A DNA stretch of 64,000 bases from Vibrio ulleungensis (GTDB lineage Bacteria; Pseudomonadota; Gammaproteobacteria; Enterobacterales; Vibrionaceae): positions 186,001 to 250,000 of the forward strand of contig NZ_JAFEUM010000004.1 in assembly GCF_016900875.1 (NCBI RefSeq), given 5' to 3'. Within the stretch, counting starts at the first letter, position 1, and each line of letters starts with the position of its first letter. Below, piece after piece: positions 52,466 through 61,453 of the stretch. The notes beneath the pieces were generated by a model. The model saw nothing but the letters and a program-made list of their open reading frames with translations. It did no database searches and was not told where the DNA came from. The position numbers and the translations under genes are program-made.

Positions 52466-53758
52466 TTACTGCACTGTGCGAGCAAAGCGCTCTAGCAAAC
52501 GCTCACTTTCTGTCTCTACTTTATCCAAGCTGTTTTCTACGCTTGAGCGACCAGCAAAGATGTTGTCGAACTCACGATGCATAACTTCACGGATTTGTGG
52601 GTAAAAGCCTAAACGATACCCTTTTGTCCACTCGCCTGCTGGTAAGCTCAATTGCTTCACACCCACTTCTGCGTCAGGTGATTCGTTGTAGTAGCCAGAT
52701 GCTTTCGTCATCTCGTAGGCCGCGTTTGTAACAGGGACATAACCGGTAGTTTTGTGCCAGTACATTTGCGTTTCTGGTTTAGTAAGATGCGCAAAGAATG
52801 CTGCTACTGCTTGATCTTGCTTGGTGTCATGGCCGCTTAGGGCAAACAGTGCCGCACCACCAATAAAGGTGTGACTGCCTTCTTTTGCTACCGACTCCCA
52901 GTATGGTAGGTAAGTAGTACCAAAGTCGAATTCAACGCGATTACGCAACCCACCAAATGAACCTGATGAACCCATCCACATAGCCACTTCTTGGCGCTCA
53001 AATGGGGTTTGGTTTGCATCCCAATCGCTGCCGTAATATTTGTAGTAGCCTTTGTCTGACCACTCTTTTAGTTTCGCCACGTGCATTTGCATGTCGTCGG
53101 TGTTGAACATGATTTTAGTTGGCAATCCTGTGTACCCGTTCTCTTTGTCTGCCAAAGGTAGGTTGTGTCGAGACTTAAAGTTTTCGAACATGATCCAAGG
53201 CGTAAGAGACTGAGAAAAGCTTGCGTAGCCCTGCTGCTTTAGTTTTTCAGCAACAACTTCAAGCTCTTCATAAGTTTTAGGCGCATCAACACCCGCTTTT
53301 TCTAGCATATCTTTGTTAAAGTACAGCACTGGTGTTGAGCTGTTAAATGGCATACCGACCATTTTACCTTGGTTGTCCGCATAAAAATTACGAACACCTG
53401 CAAAGTAGTTGTCTGAGCTAAACGAGTAGCCAGAATCAACCATTATATCTTGTACAGGTTTAGCCACACCAGGAGCATTCATAATAGTCGCAGCTCCAGC
53501 ATCAAACACTTGCAGAATGTTTGGTGCTTCACCTGCACGAAATGCTGCAATACCTGCCGTTAATGTTTCGGTGTAATCACCTTTATAAACAGGAGTAATT
53601 GCGTACTCATCCTGAGACGCGTTAAAATCAGTCGCGATTTGATTGACTGTTTCACCTAGCTGACCGCCCATCGCATGCCACCAAGTAATTTCGGTAGTGG
53701 CGAATGCACCTGTTGAAAGTGTTGCAGATAGCAGTCCTGCTACGTATAGCTTGTTCAT
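52466..53758 (-). CDS. ugpB: sn-glycerol-3-phosphate-binding periplasmic protein UgpB
   Basis: A 430-residue periplasmic protein that captures glycerol-3-phosphate or glycerophosphocholine for UgpAEC. A signal peptide ends near AFA-TTE (about residue 20). Strong UgpB signatures are AGIAAFRAGEAPNILQVFDAG, MPFNSSTPVLYFNKD, the block IGGAALFAL and KGYRLGFYPQIREVMHREFD. AAGGGA precedes the ATG. It leads the ugpB-A-E-C operon; a possible Pho box lies upstream, which would fit phosphate starvation control. Confidence 0.94.
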   Translation of the reverse strand: MNKLYVAGLLSATLSTGAFATTEITWWHAMGGQLGETVNQIATDFNASQDEYAITPVYKGDYTETLTAGIAAFRAGEAPNILQVFDAGAATIMNAPGVAKPVQDIMVDSGYSFSSDNYFAGVRNFYADNQGKMVGMPFNSSTPVLYFNKDMLEKAGVDAPKTYEELEVVAEKLKQQGYASFSQSLTPWIMFENFKSRHNLPLADKENGYTGLPTKIMFNTDDMQMHVAKLKEWSDKGYYKYYGSDWDANQTPFERQEVAMWMGSSGSFGGLRNRVEFDFGTTYLPYWESVAKEGSHTFIGGAALFALSGHDTKQDQAVAAFFAHLTKPETQMYWHKTTGYVPVTNAAYEMTKASGYYNESPDAEVGVKQLSLPAGEWTKGYRLGFYPQIREVMHREFDNIFAGRSSVENSLDKVETESERLLERFARTVQ

Positions 53759-53817
53759 CGTTTATTCCCTTTGGTTTTAACGGAGTTTCGAACGAAGGTT
53801 CGCTTTTTTCGTTTGCC

Positions 53818-53843
53818 AATATACTGAGAACTTTACGTGACAG
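53818..53843 (-). promoter_or_regulatory. Possible Pho box and -10 upstream of ugpB
   Basis: On the minus strand CTGTCAC (53837-53843) matches a Pho half-site, and 13 bases on is TATATT (53818-53823), a usable -10. Further upstream TTGTCAT-TGAA-TAGACAT repeats the pattern loosely. The second half-site is poor, so this is only a candidate. Confidence 0.35.
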
Positions 53844-53940
53844 TTTCTTTCCATAGAGGTTGCGTTTTTGTGAACTCTCTATGTCTATTCAATGACAACC
53901 TAGCTATCGCGGTGTCGCAGCATTTTTTAAGGAACACAGA

Positions 53941-54417
53941 ATGGCAACAATTTACTTTATTTGCGGATTTATTGGCTCAGGAAAAACCACCTACTCCAAT
54001 CAATTGGCAGAGCAAAAAAAAGCCTACCGCTACAGTGTTGACGAATGGATGATCCCTTTGTATGGCGAGCATATGGAGCGAGAGATCTTTGATCAACGCC
54101 TGCACACCCTACAAGAGCTGTTTAAGCAGTCTGCATTGCAGCTATTGTCATTGGATGTACCTGTGATTTTTGATTTTGGATTTTGGAACAAGCAAGAGAG
54201 AGACGAGTTTAAACGCTGGGCCACCGAAAACCAGCTAGAGTACGAGTTTGTCTATTTGGACGTCCCCTATGAAACCTGTCAAAAACGAGCAGTAGCACGC
54301 AATCAGGAGCGAGGAGATAAGGCATACGAGATGACCCCCGAAATGCTAGACATGTTCTGGTCTTGGTTTGAAGTGCCAAGTTCTACGGAAATCACAATTT
54401 GGGAAACGACCGACTAA
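53941..54417 (+). CDS. P-loop ATPase/kinase, small
   Basis: A 158-residue P-loop protein of the AAA_33/zeta-like small kinase type. Walker A is CGFIGSGKTT at residues 8-17, an SVDEW block (about 32) and FDFGFWNKQERDEFK (about 78) follow, and the final part holds QKRAVARNQER for nucleotide binding. AAGGAA lies ahead of the ATG. It is divergent from ugpB and convergent with the glycosyltransferase gene next to it (2 bases between stops). It resembles the small kinase at 5.5 kb but is not a close copy. Substrate unknown. Confidence 0.75.
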   Translation: MATIYFICGFIGSGKTTYSNQLAEQKKAYRYSVDEWMIPLYGEHMEREIFDQRLHTLQELFKQSALQLLSLDVPVIFDFGFWNKQERDEFKRWATENQLEYEFVYLDVPYETCQKRAVARNQERGDKAYEMTPEMLDMFWSWFEVPSSTEITIWETTD

Positions 54418-54419
54418 GC

Positions 54420-55280
54420 CTATTTAAAGAACTTGCTCCGATAGTAATCAAAGATAGAACGTAATCTGCGCCAACGGGTAAATAGAACCTCTTTTGGTGC
54501 TTTAACTGGATGATACAAACAATTTGTTTGTGTTCCTGCGGCAAAAAAAGCCGGGTTACAAATAAACGTCCCAAATTGTTGACCATTTTGACTATAGCCT
54601 AAGTAGTGCTTATCCCGAAATTCTGACGTAACAAACTCGCCGCTTCCTCCTATGTCGAGAATTTCGAGTCCTTCTGTCTGCATTATATAGGGATACGTCA
54701 TCTCGAAGTGGCCACCTAGACCTTTGCTGTAAGCATGAATAATGCTCTTAAACGCTTCATTGGAGATGCGATTAAAGGGTAAAAACGCTAAGTACTTGGG
54801 CAAGTCACTATTATATTCCCCAAACACAAACATGTTGGCGTATTTCCAATCGGCAAACGAGCGTGCTTTATGAGTACAGAGAAGTGCCGCATCTTGCGTT
54901 TGCAACTCGGTGACAAGCTCGGACATGCAACCGGTGTAAACTACGTCATCTTCGCAAAAATAATAGTAATCGAACTCTGAGTGTTGGCGATAAAAAAGCA
55001 GGTGATTATAATCTGCATTTCCCGGAATGAAGATCAGCTTACCCGAGCTGTCAAACCGATGCTTAGATAAAAATTCTAGCCCAAGAGCTTGCGTCTCATC
55101 CCATGTGTAGAAAGGGATACCTTCAAACTCTGTTTGAGCAGCACGAGTTCCATAACCACAAATGAATAATTCAACATTGTCTAATTTTGATAGCTGCTGT
55201 TTAAGTTTTTTGACATTTTTACGAGTTTTACTCGGGTTATTTGTCAAGTATACGAATGCTACCTTGGCAGTATTAGACAT
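54420..55280 (-). CDS. Putative glycosyltransferase-like protein of a surface-glycan locus
   Basis: A 286-residue cytoplasmic protein. It has no signal peptide. The segment YYFCEDDVVYTGCM around residue 110-123 has an acidic pair like the metal site of GT-A enzymes, and the N-terminus VAFVYLTNNPSKTRKNVKKL resembles the first strand of such a fold. The C-terminal end is basic (RWRRLRSIFDYYRSKFFK), which may bind membrane. I do not recognise a named family. It is the last of three glycan genes on this strand, 64 bases after the next one. Confidence 0.6.
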   Translation of the reverse strand: MSNTAKVAFVYLTNNPSKTRKNVKKLKQQLSKLDNVELFICGYGTRAAQTEFEGIPFYTWDETQALGLEFLSKHRFDSSGKLIFIPGNADYNHLLFYRQHSEFDYYYFCEDDVVYTGCMSELVTELQTQDAALLCTHKARSFADWKYANMFVFGEYNSDLPKYLAFLPFNRISNEAFKSIIHAYSKGLGGHFEMTYPYIMQTEGLEILDIGGSGEFVTSEFRDKHYLGYSQNGQQFGTFICNPAFFAAGTQTNCLYHPVKAPKEVLFTRWRRLRSIFDYYRSKFFK

Positions 55281-55343
55281 AGATTAAGTTCTCTCACTCC
55301 TTTGATGTGTTTCCAACATAGCGACTGACATTTTCTCGGTTGC

Positions 55344-56312
55344 TCAGTCACTAACAGAAACAAACTCTTGATCCGATTTAGATTCGAAAAGATCATTAAT
55401 GCACATGTATGCCAGCATTCGATAATAATCGTTTGCGTGTCTGTGTGTGCCAATGAAGTGAACCAATGTAGGTGTATCTTTTTCGTTATCGACAAAAGGA
55501 AAGCCATAATTTTGGTACGCAGGCCAAGGCGCGATTTCTACATCGTCAAATGTCGACAGCAATATATTACTCGTCACTTGCTCAGTCCCCCAACGTCGCC
55601 AATTATCGCTGCCTACTGCTGACTCCATGATTTCAGAAATACTGCTCATGACTTGCTGGGTAATACCCTGCTTGGGAAAACCCGTAAATCCAGAACAACC
55701 GCGCACATAGTGATCGATATATTTAGGCACCAGTTTATCTAGATGAGACTCGCTCGTTCCTTGAATATGCGTGCTATTCCATGAAGTGGCGAGCTTAGCC
55801 ATTGCTAAGGCATCAACAGGCTCGGCGTAATTTGGTCCGCCAATTAGAAAAGGTTTATTGCTGGTGATTTTTTGCTTCACAAAGTCTACATCACCTAATG
55901 TAAGCGTGTCTGAGTCTAATTGGATGACATATTTATCTTGGCTCCTTTGCACCACATAGGATAAGCGCTCCCATGTACCACCTTGTGGGCACCCCATAAG
56001 TTCAACGTCAGAAATTGGGATTATCTTAACCCCGCGGAAATGACTGCGGTATGCCTCGATATCGTCGGCAGTTAAACTTCCATCGTCAATTAATTCAAGA
56101 CCGCATTCGTCAAACTTAGATAGGAAGGTCTTTAGAGAAAGCAACGACATTTCTACCGCTTTATGGTGCACTTGAGAGACGACAATTAGATCTGCGTCTG
56201 GAGTCACCTCCACCGGCGGCGTGTCATACACCCGTTGCACTATTTTTTTAAATCGAGCTCGTTCAATTCGATGTGGTATTGAGCGTATTTTCTCGATAAT
56301 TGATTGAATCAT
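55344..56312 (-). CDS. Putative GT-A glycosyltransferase
   Basis: A 322-residue protein with a basic helical N-terminus (about 1-35) and a GT-A-like domain: ADLIVVSQVHHKAVEMSLLSLKTF, then the acidic motif IQLDSDTLTLG near residue 140. A conserved aromatic region DNWRRWGTEQVTSN follows. The ATG at 56312 has AAGGAAG upstream; a longer frame to 56417 overlaps the spacer and is unlikely. It stands between the other two glycan genes, so it probably adds a sugar to the same surface polymer. Confidence 0.7.
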   Translation of the reverse strand: MIQSIIEKIRSIPHRIERARFKKIVQRVYDTPPVEVTPDADLIVVSQVHHKAVEMSLLSLKTFLSKFDECGLELIDDGSLTADDIEAYRSHFRGVKIIPISDVELMGCPQGGTWERLSYVVQRSQDKYVIQLDSDTLTLGDVDFVKQKITSNKPFLIGGPNYAEPVDALAMAKLATSWNSTHIQGTSESHLDKLVPKYIDHYVRGCSGFTGFPKQGITQQVMSSISEIMESAVGSDNWRRWGTEQVTSNILLSTFDDVEIAPWPAYQNYGFPFVDNEKDTPTLVHFIGTHRHANDYYRMLAYMCINDLFESKSDQEFVSVSD

Positions 56313-56432
56313 GTTGTACTTCCTTGATAATAATTTTTTTACACAACATCCATGTGGTAACGCTAAGTTTCTACACAAATGCGTCGCCACAGGTTCAGGA
56401 ACGCTTCTAAGTGCCACACAGGCACTCCTGTT

Positions 56433-57560
56433 CTAAGACAATGTTTGCAGTAGTAGCCTTTCTAACCCTTGCGATTGACTATCAATAGAAAAATTGTTGC
56501 GTGCACGCTCGGGTCCCCGCAGGTGTGCTTGTTGTCTCGCGAGTGGATCATCCAGATACTTTTGTATCGCTTGGGTGTACTTTTCTTCATCCAAATCATC
56601 CACAACAACGCCTATTTCAGGTGTGATTTGTTCTAGTGCACTATCACTCTTGACAGCCACCACAGGGGTACCACACCCCATAGCTTCAGTGATGGCATTC
56701 GAGCAATTTTCATTCAAACTAGCATGAATAAACACATCGGCTTTACGCATATATTTAATGGGATTATCACTGGCCCCAACAAACTCGCACCGGTCCTCAA
56801 TGCCTAGCTCTTTCGCGTAAGCAATAGCGTCTTCAAGTTGTTCGCCACCGCCTACATGAGTGTAACAAATATCATTGCGCCGCTTAGATAAGCTCTGAAT
56901 CACACGCAACAAAAAGAAAATATTTTTCTGGGGGCGTAGTTGAAACACACTGACAATGTTCTTAACTGTTGAGATTGATTCTTTGCGGACTTCGATCGGG
57001 AAAATAGACGAATCTATTCCGTTGCGAATATAAGTGACCTTGCGCTGCGGGATACCAACAGAGGAGGTTAATTTTGATTGCCCGATGCGCGTAATAGCGA
57101 TGTATTTTGATGCTGAAAACAACCCAATCTCATGAACCGCTCTTTTAAGGATGGTTCTTGGGGTGTAATCTCGCATATGCACAAACCCATGTGAGTATCG
57201 AACATAGGCTATAGGCGTTACGCCCCAAGCTCTAAAAAATGGGTTAGCGGCCCATATCAATGGGGGGTCGATATAGACGATAGTACCAATACAATTTTGT
57301 TTAAGGAAAGACTTAATTTCGGCCCTTTTTCCGAAGAAGTCGTTGCAATCGAGCTGCACGACATTAAGCGCGCAACCTGAATAGGACTGAAAAACCTCTG
57401 GGTAGGCGATAAAACAGCTAATATCAAACTGCTTCAAACTTTGAGCTAAGTGCTCGTAGGTTTGATGCGCTCGTTTTAGCATTAGCCCAGTATTGTCGGG
57501 CCAGTTCATTACAAACAAAATGTTTTTGGTTTTGTGCATAGCGTCCATGTTCCACGTCAT
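56433..57560 (-). CDS. GT4-family glycosyltransferase
   Basis: A 375-residue GT-B glycosyltransferase of family 4. The C-terminal nucleotide-sugar domain has VSVFQLRPQKNIFFLLRVI, VGGGEQLEDAI and the donor-site motif HASLNENCSNAITEAMGCGTPVVAV with the two Glu residues. The N-terminal acceptor domain begins NILFVMNWPDNTGLMLKRA. It likely acts in lipopolysaccharide, capsule or O-antigen assembly. Start choice is unclear among ATG 57560, 57548 and 57539. It is the first of the three glycan genes on the minus strand. Confidence 0.85.
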   Translation of the reverse strand: MTWNMDAMHKTKNILFVMNWPDNTGLMLKRAHQTYEHLAQSLKQFDISCFIAYPEVFQSYSGCALNVVQLDCNDFFGKRAEIKSFLKQNCIGTIVYIDPPLIWAANPFFRAWGVTPIAYVRYSHGFVHMRDYTPRTILKRAVHEIGLFSASKYIAITRIGQSKLTSSVGIPQRKVTYIRNGIDSSIFPIEVRKESISTVKNIVSVFQLRPQKNIFFLLRVIQSLSKRRNDICYTHVGGGEQLEDAIAYAKELGIEDRCEFVGASDNPIKYMRKADVFIHASLNENCSNAITEAMGCGTPVVAVKSDSALEQITPEIGVVVDDLDEEKYTQAIQKYLDDPLARQQAHLRGPERARNNFSIDSQSQGLERLLLQTLS

Positions 57561-57720
57561 GCTCTTTCACCGTTTCAGTTGAAAGGGCCTTTGAGTACAT
57601 CATGGAAAGATCGACGTACTCAGTATCGTAAGCATGCATAAATTATATGCCCACTCTATGGAAAAACCTGCACCAGTACCGTCTCTTTACTAAGACTTTA
57701 GTTACCTACTGCAAACCGTC

Positions 57721-58635
57721 TTAAAGTTGCCACAACATCACGTAATGATCGACCAATAAGCACACAAACAACAGCAGCAAGTGAATAATGGAAAACTTAA
57801 ATGTGGCCATCGCACTTTTCTCTGTAGCGGCGTATTTCAGTTTCCAAGCGTGGTACACAAAGCCGCCATTTAAAACGCTACTTCCGACCAAATAAAGGTC
57901 ACCTGTCATGCCGACCAAATAAGGCAAGAAACAGATCAATGACAGTAACACCGTGTACAACAAAATACTGGTTTTGGTGTAGGCGATTCCATGGGTCACC
58001 GGCAACATTGGAATGTTCGCTTTGGCGTAATCATCACGACGGTGGATCGCCAGTGCCCAAAAATGAGGTGGGGTCCAGATAAAGATGATCATTACCAGTA
58101 ACCACGCGTTAGCGTGAAGTTCATTGGTTACCGCTGTCCAACCAAGCAGTGGTGGCATAGCACCAGCAATACCTGCGATAACAATATTTTGGGGTGTCGC
58201 CCTTTTAAGGTATTGAGTATAAATCACAGCATACGCAATAAGACTGGCAAAGGTCAGCCAGGCGGTTAATGGATTAACCCAAAGCGCCAGCACTATGAAT
58301 CCCATAACCCCAATACTGACTGCAAAGGTAAATACTCTGGCGGTATTCAATTGCCCGGAAGGCAACGGACGCTTATGGGTTCTTGCCATAATTGCGTCTA
58401 TTCGTCTGTCAATAAGATGGTTAAGTGCAGCAGCCGAGCCCGCCATTAACCCTATACCTATTAACCCCATTACCGCTTTTACCGGTGGTAACGCGCCTGG
58501 CACAGCTAAGCACATCCCAACGAGTGCCGTAACAAGCATCAACATCACTACTTTGGGTTTTGTAAGTTGATAATAGCTACGCCAATTCGACGAAACCTGT
58601 GTTGACATAATGGGCATCGTTGTTGATTTAGCCAT
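57721..58635 (-). CDS. ctaB: Protoheme IX farnesyltransferase (heme O synthase)
   Basis: A 304-residue UbiA-superfamily membrane enzyme (nine helices) that adds a farnesyl group to haem b, making haem O for cytochrome oxidase. The two Asp-rich prenyl sites are [20 protein letters not shown] and [14 protein letters not shown]. The gene overlaps the end of ctaA by 8 bases and has AAGGAGA before the ATG, so both are translated together. It is the last gene of the cytochrome oxidase block. Confidence 0.95.
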   Translation of the reverse strand: MAKSTTMPIMSTQVSSNWRSYYQLTKPKVVMLMLVTALVGMCLAVPGALPPVKAVMGLIGIGLMAGSAAALNHLIDRRIDAIMARTHKRPLPSGQLNTARVFTFAVSIGVMGFIVLALWVNPLTAWLTFASLIAYAVIYTQYLKRATPQNIVIAGIAGAMPPLLGWTAVTNELHANAWLLVMIIFIWTPPHFWALAIHRRDDYAKANIPMLPVTHGIAYTKTSILLYTVLLSLICFLPYLVGMTGDLYLVGSSVLNGGFVYHAWKLKYAATEKSAMATFKFSIIHLLLLFVCLLVDHYVMLWQL

Positions 58636-59767
58636 GGGACATCTCCTTTTGTTCCGGTGTTTGCACGGCGGTATTTTTTGTTGAGCTATTATCCGCAGCT
58701 CGTTGAGGTGTTAGCGTGAGTGAGCGCTGCAGTGCACGAACCTGAAACAACGTAGTAACTGTAGTCACTAAAAGCAATGAAGCCACTACGTTATGCGCGA
58801 CAGCGTTAAGAAGCGGAAGGCTCATTACCACGTTGATAATGCCTAAGCCCAACTGAGTTAAAAGTAACAACAGAAGTAGTAGTGCCCAAACGGCGATGTT
58901 GGGCTGCTTATGCGCTGTGGCAAACTGAAACAGCCTCAAGATAAAAAAGCCAAAAACGAGCGTAGTGATCACTGCGCCTATGCGGTGAGTAACATGTATT
59001 GTCATTCTGGCAGGGTACTCCAACACGCCGTACTCGTAATTATCGTGCCCCAATACCAATGTGAATGCGTTCTTAAAGTCTAAATAGCTGATCCAATCTC
59101 CATTACATATTGGTAGCGAAGTACACATCAGTGCAGCGTAGTTTGACGAGGTCCACCCCCCAAGCATAATTTGAATCACCAATACCACTAACGCTGCTGC
59201 AGACCAGTGGCGCAAGCGGGTAAGCTTGGGATACGCTAACTCAGTCGACAACACATTACGCGCAGCGGACTTAATTGCAGGACGAACTTTCATTAATTGA
59301 TTGTGCAACAGAATGAGTAGCGAAAATATGGTAAATCCGCCAAGAAGGTGAAGCATAACGATCACCGGCATCAGCTTGAGCGTGACTGTCCATGCGCCCA
59401 AGGCACCTTGTAGCAACACCAAAACCACCAACGACAGCGACGTTACTCCCACTTGCTCACGATTTTTCCAACCAAGAAAACCTATCGCTAAAATAAACAG
59501 CCCCAATGTCGAAGCCGCGTAACGATGGATCATTTCGAGCCACGCTTTATCCGCTTCAACAGGCCGCTCAGGAAACTTAGCTTCTGCCAGCGATACGTCG
59601 GCGTCGCTGCTTGGGACGATCAATTGTCCATAGCATCCGGGCCAATCAGGACAACCTAAACCTGCATCTGCCAGACGAGTGTACGCACCCAATGCGATCA
59701 CAATCAGCGTCAAAACTGCTGCACTTCGAGTTAGCAGTAGAAATCCTTTTGCCATAGTTGTCGTCAT
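58628..59767 (-). CDS. ctaA: Heme A synthase CtaA/COX15
   Basis: A 379-residue eight-helix membrane enzyme that oxidises haem O to haem A. Key parts are the N-terminal [22 protein letters not shown], the His-containing [11 protein letters not shown] and MLHLLGG, the second half [10 protein letters not shown] and the later [12 protein letters not shown]. It is of the type without long loop extensions seen in gammaproteobacteria. GGAGG precedes the ATG. It starts nine bases after the SCO-like gene. Confidence 0.95.
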   Translation of the reverse strand: MTTTMAKGFLLLTRSAAVLTLIVIALGAYTRLADAGLGCPDWPGCYGQLIVPSSDADVSLAEAKFPERPVEADKAWLEMIHRYAASTLGLFILAIGFLGWKNREQVGVTSLSLVVLVLLQGALGAWTVTLKLMPVIVMLHLLGGFTIFSLLILLHNQLMKVRPAIKSAARNVLSTELAYPKLTRLRHWSAAALVVLVIQIMLGGWTSSNYAALMCTSLPICNGDWISYLDFKNAFTLVLGHDNYEYGVLEYPARMTIHVTHRIGAVITTLVFGFFILRLFQFATAHKQPNIAVWALLLLLLLLTQLGLGIINVVMSLPLLNAVAHNVVASLLLVTTVTTLFQVRALQRSLTLTPQRAADNSSTKNTAVQTPEQKEMSHG

Positions 59768-59776
59768 GGCGCCTCC

Positions 59777-60364
59777 TTATCCCACTCGCGATAGCTTCAA
59801 TAGCTTCTTCAGATCGGAAAGAAACGCTTTATGCATTGCTTGCACCGACTCAAACTCATTACTATCGAAGCTCATTACCCACTGACCCAGCTTATCGACA
59901 ATAACTACTTGGCCGGACATAATAGGTCCAAAGTTAGGGAGGGTTTGAATGCTCAACGACGATTGTTGAGGTAGTAGTGACGAAGCAACCACATCGCTGT
60001 TATCGGCCACAATCAATAACGCTGAAACTCGTGGCTTATCTTTACCCACTAGCTCATAGCTCGCTTGCATCATTTCAATCTGCTTTACACACAACTGACC
60101 ACACTCTTCTGGGACCAAGTAGAGCATGTGCCAAGTATCTTGAGTGGCGATAAAATCGGGCAATGGACGACTTGGATCCACCAATTGTGAATAGCTTAAA
60201 TACGGAGTGATTAGATCCCCTTGATTGGTGACGCCTCCTTGATAAAGCTTCTGTGATAATACCCACTGTGCGACGACCACAGGCAAAGCAAATACCGCTA
60301 TTATCGCGAGCAATTTAAGGCGACCGCTACGTTGTTGCTGTTGAAAACTGATGCTCTGTTGCAT
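59777..60364 (-). CDS. Membrane-anchored thioredoxin-like (SCO-like) oxidase assembly protein
   Basis: A 195-residue protein with one N-terminal membrane helix (about 17-37) and a periplasmic domain. A CGQLC pair (Cys88, Cys92) sits at the place of the SCO copper/thiol motif, within an LYLVPEECGQLCVKQIEMMQ stretch. The fold and context suggest a SCO1-type copper chaperone or a degenerate relative; the second His typical of SCO was not located. It lies in the oxidase assembly operon between SURF1 and ctaA. Confidence 0.75.
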   Translation of the reverse strand: MQQSISFQQQQRSGRLKLLAIIAVFALPVVVAQWVLSQKLYQGGVTNQGDLITPYLSYSQLVDPSRPLPDFIATQDTWHMLYLVPEECGQLCVKQIEMMQASYELVGKDKPRVSALLIVADNSDVVASSLLPQQSSLSIQTLPNFGPIMSGQVVIVDKLGQWVMSFDSNEFESVQAMHKAFLSDLKKLLKLSRVG

Positions 60365-60417
60365 AACTCATCCTTGATTTACAGTGTAAACATTCACCGC
60401 GCACTACTGATTAATAT

Positions 60418-61257
60418 TCAATCAACTTCTTTGTCTGCTTTATTGCGATTTAAGCCAAATCGCCAGCCTACCCAAACCATCAATCCCATAAAAACACCCG
60501 CCATCGCAAACCATTGCACTGCATAACCAAAATGCTTCTGCGAACTCATAGGGAAAGGTTTCCAAACCATAGGTTGAGACCAGTCATTAAGAGACGTCGG
60601 TTGTATAAATACCGGCCAAACGCTCTGCTGCCATTGAGACGAAAGGTAGCCTGGATTAATGGATTGTACGCGGAGCAAATCCATAGAGCCCTGTTGAAAA
60701 ACTTCAAGGGACTGCTGCTCTGATAGGTGGTTGATGGATTTGCTGTATAAGCGAGCGCTCAAGTCGGTCTCTTGGGTGAGTAGCTCCACATTAGGAAGCT
60801 GCTCTCGTCTCGGTGGAGCAACAACAAACCCAAGATCAACTAACACCAGTTGGCTTGTGTGCTGATCAACACGCCAATACATGGGTTGATAGACGAGATA
60901 TCCTACCTTTCCATCTAAGGTTTGATTATCTAGTAGCAAAGCAGGTTTGTCAGACGGGGATAATTGAGCCGAAATATTCAGCCCGTAGTATTGCTGCTCG
61001 TTTAGCATACTGGTGTCATCCATCACCGTCTGGAGTGGCACCGGTAAGGCCAATGAGCGATCGTATAATTGCTGTTCTAGACGTTGTTTTTGTTGGCCAC
61101 GATCCAATTGCCACATTCCTAATTTGACCAACAGCAAAAACAATCCCAAAGTTAACAACAACAGCACTACAACCTTAACGCTCAATAATCGAGGCGCAGA
61201 TATGCCAGTCTGGATATTCAAACTGCTTTTAGTACTTCTACTGCTATTCATTGTCAT
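60418..61257 (-). CDS. SURF1 family cytochrome oxidase assembly protein
   Basis: A 279-residue membrane protein with an N-terminal helix (about 28-48), a periplasmic domain and a C-terminal helix (FAMAGVFMGLMVWVGWRFGLN). The family block GMWQLDRGQQKQRLEQ follows the first helix, and GYAVQWFAMA lies before the second. SURF1 helps place haem A into subunit I. The start shown (ATG 61257) runs 56 bases into the divergent DUF2909 gene; a TTG at 61185 would avoid the overlap. Neither start has a clear ribosome site. Confidence 0.87.
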   Translation of the reverse strand: MTMNSSRSTKSSLNIQTGISAPRLLSVKVVVLLLLTLGLFLLLVKLGMWQLDRGQQKQRLEQQLYDRSLALPVPLQTVMDDTSMLNEQQYYGLNISAQLSPSDKPALLLDNQTLDGKVGYLVYQPMYWRVDQHTSQLVLVDLGFVVAPPRREQLPNVELLTQETDLSARLYSKSINHLSEQQSLEVFQQGSMDLLRVQSINPGYLSSQWQQSVWPVFIQPTSLNDWSQPMVWKPFPMSSQKHFGYAVQWFAMAGVFMGLMVWVGWRFGLNRNKADKEVD

Positions 61258-61426
61258 AAACTTAGGTATTGCCCTTTTTAAAATGGTCAGTACATCTCAA
61301 TCTGCTCAGTCTAAAAGTATGAGTCACTATCTAGGCCGCCGGGTGATGCTGTCTGTTTGCGTTGTCATATTTTTACTTATTGCACTGTCTATGGGCTGGA
61401 TTGCTCCTAACCCAAGACCTTACTAA
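61202..61426 (+). CDS. DUF2909 small membrane protein
   Basis: A 74-residue protein with two membrane helices (about 4-26 and 49-66) joined by a short basic loop with SMSHYLGRR. It is the twin-helix DUF2909 type found beside oxidase genes in marine gammaproteobacteria. ATG 61202 has GAGG seven bases upstream. The longer frame from 61013 is not used: its N-terminal part is a shadow of SURF1. It is the only plus-strand gene in the oxidase block and overlaps SURF1 head-on. Confidence 0.8.
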   Translation: MPVWIFKLLLVLLLLFIVINLGIALFKMVSTSQSAQSKSMSHYLGRRVMLSVCVVIFLLIALSMGWIAPNPRPY

Positions 61427-61453
61427 CGGCAAGTCGTTGTCTCATAGCTATGG

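Noticed and set aside
57424..57639. 71-codon frame overlapping the start of the GT4 gene
   Set aside because: It mostly covers the GT4 gene in another frame. Its first 30 codons lie in the spacer and show no known family; it may be a remnant but I cannot support it.
61013..61201. Long upstream part of the DUF2909 frame
   Set aside because: It is antisense to SURF1, is rich in Cys, Arg and Asn, and has no ribosome site. The ATG at 61202 with GAGG is better.
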